NCBI RefSeq assembly: GCF_005221305.1
Contig: NZ_CP039887.1
Location: forward strand, 930,001 to 994,000
Source of the DNA: Neisseria subflava
GTDB lineage: Bacteria; Pseudomonadota; Gammaproteobacteria; Burkholderiales; Neisseriaceae
Direction: 5' to 3'
DNA: 64,000 nt
The notes below the pieces were generated by a model. That model saw only the letters and a list, made by a program, of their open reading frames with translations, did no database searches and was not told the DNA's origin. Both the position numbers and the translations under genes were made by a program. Shown here one piece after another: positions 60,331-64,000 of the stretch (position 1 is its first letter; the number at the start of each line of letters is the position of its first letter).

Positions 60331-60359
60331 AAGGCCGTCTGAAATATTCAGACGGCCTT
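60331..60359 (+). terminator. Inverted DUS pair behind bamC
   Basis: AAGGCCGTCTGAA, three bases, and its complement, then T-rich DNA, 16 bp past the stop. Confidence 0.8.
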
Positions 60360-60436
60360 TTTAACGAATACGGCATGGTTTCAAATTCCTAATCTGACGT
60401 TATAATCAGAACATTTTTCCCCTTACCCAAGCTGCC

Positions 60437-60667
60437 ATGACCCGACAAAAAGCCTATCTGCTCCTGACTGCCCTGTTTACCCTGATGTTTATCGTACTGA
60501 TTCTGTTGGGCGCTTATCTTCTGAGCATTCACAGCAAACAATTTGCCTTTGCCGCCTTTCTGTTTGCCTTTGCAGCCGTTTTTGCCCAAATCGGCAGCCT
60601 TGCCCTTTACATCCGCCACAAAGCACGCGCACAAATGGCTCGTATGCAGCAAACCGAAAACCATTAA
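60437..60667 (+). CDS. Small two-helix membrane protein
   Basis: 76 residues. Two hydrophobic segments are present: YLLLTALFTLMFIVLILLGA (about 6-25) and FAFAAFLFAFAAVFAQIGSL (about 36-55), with a basic C-terminal tail RHKARAQMARMQQTENH. It lies nine bases before rdgB in the same direction and is probably co-transcribed with it. Family not recognised. Confidence 0.7.
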   Translation: MTRQKAYLLLTALFTLMFIVLILLGAYLLSIHSKQFAFAAFLFAFAAVFAQIGSLALYIRHKARAQMARMQQTENH

Positions 60668-60676
60668 GGAAAAATC

Positions 60677-61270
60677 ATGTTTGAAAAAATCGTCCTCGCC
60701 AGTGGCAACGCAGGCAAACTCAAAGAATTTTCCCGCCTCTTTGCCGACTTAAACATCGAAGTCCTGCCGCAATCGCAGTTCAATATGCCCGAATGCCCCG
60801 AGCCGTACCATACCTTCATTGAAAATGCCCTGGCTAAAGCACGTCATGCCGCTAAATACAGCGGCTTACCCGCACTTGCCGACGACTCCGGCATCTGCAC
60901 CAACGCCTTAAACGGCGCACCCGGCATTTTCTCCGCACGTTATGCAGGTGAAAACCCCAAATCCGATGCCGCAAACAACGCCAAACTCTCTGCCGATCTT
61001 GCCGATAAAGACGATAAAAGCTGCTACTACGTCTGCGTCCTTGTCCTCGTCCGCCACGAAAACGACCCGCAACCCATCATTGCAGAAGGTATTTGGCACG
61101 GACAATGGCAGACCGAGGCAGCCGGCACAAACGGCTTCGGCTACGACCCGCATTTCTATCTGGCCGAACACGGTTGCACCGCCGCCGAGCTTGATCCTGA
61201 AATCAAAAATGCTGAAAGCCACCGCGCCCAAGCATTGCGTGAACTATTAAGAAAAATCGAATCCTTATAA
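60677..61270 (+). CDS. rdgB: dITP/XTP pyrophosphatase (RdgB/HAM1)
   Basis: 197 residues. It hydrolyses non-canonical purine triphosphates to monophosphates and so keeps them out of DNA. Family stretches are VLASGNAGKLKEFSRLF, HTFIENALAKARHAAKYSGL, PALADDSGICTNALNGAPGI with the metal site, and GTNGFGYDPHFYL. AAGGAAAAATC precedes the ATG. The small membrane protein gene upstream is nearly adjacent. Confidence 0.96.
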   Translation: MFEKIVLASGNAGKLKEFSRLFADLNIEVLPQSQFNMPECPEPYHTFIENALAKARHAAKYSGLPALADDSGICTNALNGAPGIFSARYAGENPKSDAANNAKLSADLADKDDKSCYYVCVLVLVRHENDPQPIIAEGIWHGQWQTEAAGTNGFGYDPHFYLAEHGCTAAELDPEIKNAESHRAQALRELLRKIESL

Positions 61271-61345
61271 ATCAATAATAGGCCGTCTGAAAACCTGAAA
61301 CGTTTTTTTAGATGTTCTAAATCCAACAAATAATGAAAGAAATCC

Positions 61346-61855
61346 ATGTCCCCTAAGCAAATCCTGATTGTCGTCATCCGCTTGGTCGTTTTAATCGGCA
61401 TCGTACAAACACTTGGCGGCATTGCTACCATATTCGCACAGTCAGAAAGCATGTATGACAGCAAACAAATTCCGCCCGTACTGATGTTCTACGGCTTGTA
61501 TTTAATTGCATGGCTGCTGCTATGGTGTTTCCCTGCCGCCATTGCCAACCGCCTATTGCCCGAACATCTGCAAACCGTACAGGAAGCCCCAAAACACCCT
61601 GCACCATGGCTGACGACCGGTATTGTATTAATAGGCATATATACTGTTTTCCAAGCTATCCCCGACCTAATTTACCAGTTCTCTCTCTATCTTTTTGTAC
61701 AGTCTATTGCTATCGACACACATACATCCGTTTGGGCGGACCTCGGCGCACAAAACCAAGCCGGTATACTTGCCAACATCACGCAGCTTTTTATCGGCAT
61801 TTTCCTGCTATTCGGTGCACCCAAACTCTCATCTTGGATGCGCAAAAGACTTTAA
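61346..61855 (+). CDS. Putative four-helix membrane protein
   Basis: 169 residues with four hydrophobic stretches: ILIVVIRLVVLIGIVQTLGG (6-25), VLMFYGLYLIAWLLLWCFPA (about 42-61), WLTTGIVLIGIYTVFQAIPD (about 86-105) and ANITQLFIGIFLLFGAPKLS (about 139-158). No motif was recognised. It is between DUS copies and appears to be a single gene. Coding use looks like the neighbours. Function unknown. Confidence 0.75.
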   Translation: MSPKQILIVVIRLVVLIGIVQTLGGIATIFAQSESMYDSKQIPPVLMFYGLYLIAWLLLWCFPAAIANRLLPEHLQTVQEAPKHPAPWLTTGIVLIGIYTVFQAIPDLIYQFSLYLFVQSIAIDTHTSVWADLGAQNQAGILANITQLFIGIFLLFGAPKLSSWMRKRL

Positions 61856-61870
61856 CTACATAAAAACAAC

Positions 61871-61897
61871 AGGCCGTCTGAAACCTTCAGACGGCCT
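61871..61897 (+). terminator. Inverted DUS pair behind the membrane protein gene
   Basis: AGGCCGTCTGAA, three bases, and its complement, 15 bp past the stop. Confidence 0.7.
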
Positions 61898-61914
61898 ACC
61901 TCACATTCATTCCC

Positions 61915-62277
61915 ATGCCCAAACCCTCGCCTGAAGAATTGGCAGTCTTTGCAAAACACATCGCTGCTTTCATCCCAACCACACCCGACAAACTTCTTCA
62001 ACTTATTGACAGTCAAGAAACTGCTATCGTCTTTCTAGGCAAACCAAGTTGTTCATACTGCCGCCGTTTTGTTGCAAAACTGTCTACCGTTTCCATAAAC
62101 AAGCAGCTTACCATCCACTTTACTGACAGCAGCAATAAAGCAGCTTTAAAAACTTTTCGTGAGCAATACAGCATCAGAACTGTTCCCGCACTACTCAACA
62201 TCTCACAAGGCAAAATAAAATTTGTCTGCAATTCCAAATTATCAGAAGAAGAAATTGAAGCTTTTTTGAGTGCCTAG
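61915..62277 (+). CDS. Thioredoxin-like protein
   Basis: 120 residues with a thioredoxin fold: IVFLGKPSCSYCRRFVAKLS contains a CxxC (C-S-Y-C) followed by Arg, TIHFTDSSNKAALKTFREQY is the next strand and helix, and the cis-proline motif is TVPALLNISQGKI. It has no signal peptide, so it is cytoplasmic. It resembles the bacteriocin-transport accessory type of small thioredoxins, but no bacteriocin genes are near. The start is 18 bp after a DUS pair. Confidence 0.85.
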   Translation: MPKPSPEELAVFAKHIAAFIPTTPDKLLQLIDSQETAIVFLGKPSCSYCRRFVAKLSTVSINKQLTIHFTDSSNKAALKTFREQYSIRTVPALLNISQGKIKFVCNSKLSEEEIEAFLSA

Positions 62278-62373
62278 ACTGCGCAAATTTCCTACTGATT
62301 ACTTTCCCGGCCGACATTTCAGTTAAAATAACGGCCTAAAAATTTCAGACGGCCTTGCGCCCCAACACATACC

Positions 62374-63549
62374 ATGACCCAAATTACCTTCCAACGCCCC
62401 GGCCAGCTAACTGCCCTGCCTCCTTTATCACTCTATATCCATATTCCTTGGTGCATCAAAAAATGTCCATATTGCGACTTTAATTCCCACAGCCTGAAAA
62501 ACGGCCTGCCGGAAGACGCCTATATCGATGCCCTATTAACCGACTTGCAGCTTGAATTGCCCAATATTTGGGGCAGACCGGTGGAAACCATATTTTTCGG
62601 CGGCGGTACACCCAGCCTGTTTCAAGCGAAATCAATTGACCGCTTGTTAAGCGGCGTGCGTTCGCTGTTGCGCTTGCAACCCGAAGCGGAAATTACTTTG
62701 GAAGCCAATCCAGGCACATTTGAAATTGAGAAGTTTCAAGGATTTAAAGACGCAGGCATTACGCGCCTGTCTATCGGCGTACAAAGTTTTAACGACGATA
62801 TGCTGACTAGATTGGGACGCGTTCACAACGGCAAGGAAGCCTTAACCGCCATAGCTACTGCCTTGAAATTATTTGATAAAGTCAATATCGACTTGATGTA
62901 TGCCCTGCCGAACCAGACCGTTCAGACGGCATTGGATGACGTTCAAACCGCCATCGCCACAGGCGCGACACACATCAGCGCGTATCATCTGACGATGGAG
63001 CCGAACACACCGTTTGGTCATACGCCGCCGAAAGGTTTGCCGCAAGATGAAGCAGCTTTGGATATTGAAGATGCCGTACACGGCGAATTGGAAGGCGCAG
63101 GCTTTATTCACTACGAAACATCGGCTTTTGCAAAACCTGGTATGCAGTGCCGCCATAATTTGAACTATTGGCAGTTCGGCGATTACTTGGGCATAGGCGC
63201 GGGCGCACACGGCAAAATTTCCTATCCCGACCGTATCGAACGAACTGTCCGCCGTCGCCACCCCAACGACTATCTTGCCGCTATGCAAAGCAATCCGCAT
63301 GAAGCCGTTGAACGCAAAACCGTTGCTGCTGAAGACCTTCCATTCGAATTCATGATGAACGCCCTGCGCCTGACCGACGGTGTACCTGCTTCAATGCTGC
63401 AGGAACGTACCGGCGTACCCACTGCAAAAATCATGGCTCAAATCGAAACCGCCAGACAAAAAGGCCTGCTTGAATCAGACCCGACTGTGTTCCGCCCGAC
63501 CGAGCAAGGCCGTTTGTTCTTAAACGACTTGTTACAGTGTTTTTTATAA
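62374..63549 (+). CDS. hemW: Radical SAM haem chaperone HemW
   Basis: 391-residue radical-SAM protein, formerly named as an oxygen-independent coproporphyrinogen oxidase. The cluster motif is IPWCIKKCPYCDFNSH (CX3CX2C); HemN itself has a further cysteine that is missing here, as in HemW. ETIFFGGGTPSLFQ and SIGVQSFNDDMLTRLGRVHN follow, and the C-terminal HemW domain is complete. It is thought to hand haem to target proteins. It is downstream of the thioredoxin-like gene and of rdgB. Confidence 0.92.
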   Translation: MTQITFQRPGQLTALPPLSLYIHIPWCIKKCPYCDFNSHSLKNGLPEDAYIDALLTDLQLELPNIWGRPVETIFFGGGTPSLFQAKSIDRLLSGVRSLLRLQPEAEITLEANPGTFEIEKFQGFKDAGITRLSIGVQSFNDDMLTRLGRVHNGKEALTAIATALKLFDKVNIDLMYALPNQTVQTALDDVQTAIATGATHISAYHLTMEPNTPFGHTPPKGLPQDEAALDIEDAVHGELEGAGFIHYETSAFAKPGMQCRHNLNYWQFGDYLGIGAGAHGKISYPDRIERTVRRRHPNDYLAAMQSNPHEAVERKTVAAEDLPFEFMMNALRLTDGVPASMLQERTGVPTAKIMAQIETARQKGLLESDPTVFRPTEQGRLFLNDLLQCFL

Positions 63550-63593
63550 GTGCTTTTTTACAACAGTTAAAACATTTTTAGATTTGCTTAATT

Positions 63594-63716
63594 TACGACA
63601 AGAAAATACAAAACGTTGCCTTGGATGCAGGCTATCGCTATAACCACTGGAGCAAGATCAATAACGTTAAGCTCCATTCCCACGAAGTATCTGCCGGCGT
63701 ACGCGTAACATTCTAA
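63594..63716 (+). pseudogene. 3' fragment of an Opa-like outer-membrane protein gene
   Basis: The last 40 codons of a beta-barrel gene remain: YDKKIQNVALDAGYRYNHWS, then KINNVKLHSHEVSAGVRVTF and a stop. This matches the last strands of Opa/NspA-type proteins (L-D-A-G-Y-R-Y ... A-G-V-R-V-x-F). No start or earlier part is found; upstream is 45 bp of non-coding DNA and then the hemW stop. A DUS hairpin follows, as it would for an intact gene. Confidence 0.75.
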
Positions 63717-63757
63717 TTCTTATCATGAAGCAATCATTGCTTCAAATATCAAGTAAC

Positions 63758-63803
63758 AAAAGGCCGTCTGAAACCTGTTTCTCAGGATTTCAGACGGCCT
63801 TTT
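63758..63803. terminator. Inverted DUS pair at the right end
   Basis: AAAAGGCCGTCTGAAA and its complement, 16 bp each with 14 bases between, between the opa-like fragment and the convergent VanZ-family gene. Confidence 0.8.
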
Positions 63804-63820
63804 AACTTCTTTAAATATAT

Positions 63821-64000
63821 CTAACTTTTTGCTGTTTTTACTTTTTCTGCAAACCACAGCGCCGCAGCCGTACCTGCCATATCGGCAATGCCGTCCGCAA
63901 TCGAACCTTGCCGCGTAGCAGTCAGAAATGCCTGAGCCAACTCACTTCCTACTGCAAACAATAAAGCGGCAAACAGAATGCCTTTATAGGGAATATTCCT
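63821..64000 (-). CDS. VanZ-family membrane protein, C-terminal part (partial)
   Basis: The last 59 codons; the start lies beyond the window. The readable part RNIPYKGILFAALLFAVGSE, then LAQAFLTATRQGSIADGIAD and MAGTAAALWF has the VanZ-like pattern of a membrane helix, G-x-x-x-E-x-x-Q, an arginine, then D-x-x-x-N/D-x-x-G. The family includes VanZ of teicoplanin resistance but most members have unknown roles; no resistance is implied. Confidence 0.75.
   Translation of the reverse strand, partial: RNIPYKGILFAALLFAVGSELAQAFLTATRQGSIADGIADMAGTAAALWFAEKVKTAKS

Overview
The window is chromosomal DNA of a Neisseria species. The clearest sign is the very frequent 10-mer GCCGTCTGAA (DNA uptake sequence, DUS), mostly written AGGCCGTCTGAA and often paired as an inverted repeat behind genes. 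That AG-DUS dialect points to the commensal N. subflava / N. flavescens side of the genus rather than to N. meningitidis or N. gonorrhoeae, whose dialect is ATGCCGTCTGAA. The species call is inference; the genus is secure. Gene content (LipB/LipA, Mg-type HemB, Lol, BamC, NrdDG, Dld, Opa-like fragment) agrees.

Layout. 1-3.7 kb: feoB (edge) and feoA, hupB, lon, with a sigma70-type promoter before hupB and a heat-shock-type promoter before lon. 3.8-5.8 kb: DUF493, lipB, lipA (lipoate synthesis). 6-9.9 kb: hemB, a lipoprotein, an EamA transporter, an odd J-domain membrane protein, ybaK. 10-14.9 kb: ridA family, ttcA, DUF456, a SEC-C protein, a TrmH-type methylase, then rseA-rpoE with a sigmaE-type promoter in front. 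15-22.6 kb: tilS, accA, hslR, an outer-membrane pseudogene, recD, lolD-lolC/E. 22.8-24.4 kb: a small exported protein and a complete IS3-family element sitting in the apex of a DUS hairpin. 24.4-30 kb: recR, ppiD, an ArsC/Spx-like protein, rnr. 30.1-30.5 kb: tRNA-Leu, tRNA-Leu, tRNA-Ser. 30.6-35.8 kb: nuclease, rpiA, ispF, ispD, dnaQ, an unknown gene with a strong promoter, rsuA. 35.9 kb: a candidate small RNA. 36.5-43 kb: Na+ symporter, dld, pnp, purC. 43.2-45.9 kb: an RTX protein with a proline-rich repeat arm, and rfbD.

46.0-54.3 kb is a compositional mosaic: GC-rich uvrA, then a very AT-rich gene for a GHKL ATPase joined to a PD-(D/E)XK nuclease-like region (the best candidate here for an uncharacterised defence-type system), then a REP-associated tyrosine transposase (RAYT) flanked by its REP-like inverted repeats, a lipoprotein, and GC-rich nrdD. 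nrdG-nrdD is preceded by two NrdR-box-like sites. 55-64 kb returns to core genes: rlmL-type methylase, an NCS2 permease, dapA-bamC, rdgB, a thioredoxin-like protein, hemW, an opa-like 3' fragment, and a VanZ-family gene cut by the window end.

Most of the window is ordinary housekeeping sequence. The accessory content is concentrated at 18.2-18.6 kb, 22.8-24.4 kb, 35.9 kb, 43.2-44.7 kb, 48.8-52.4 kb and 63.6 kb. Coordinates and motifs were read by eye; no search or structure prediction was run.
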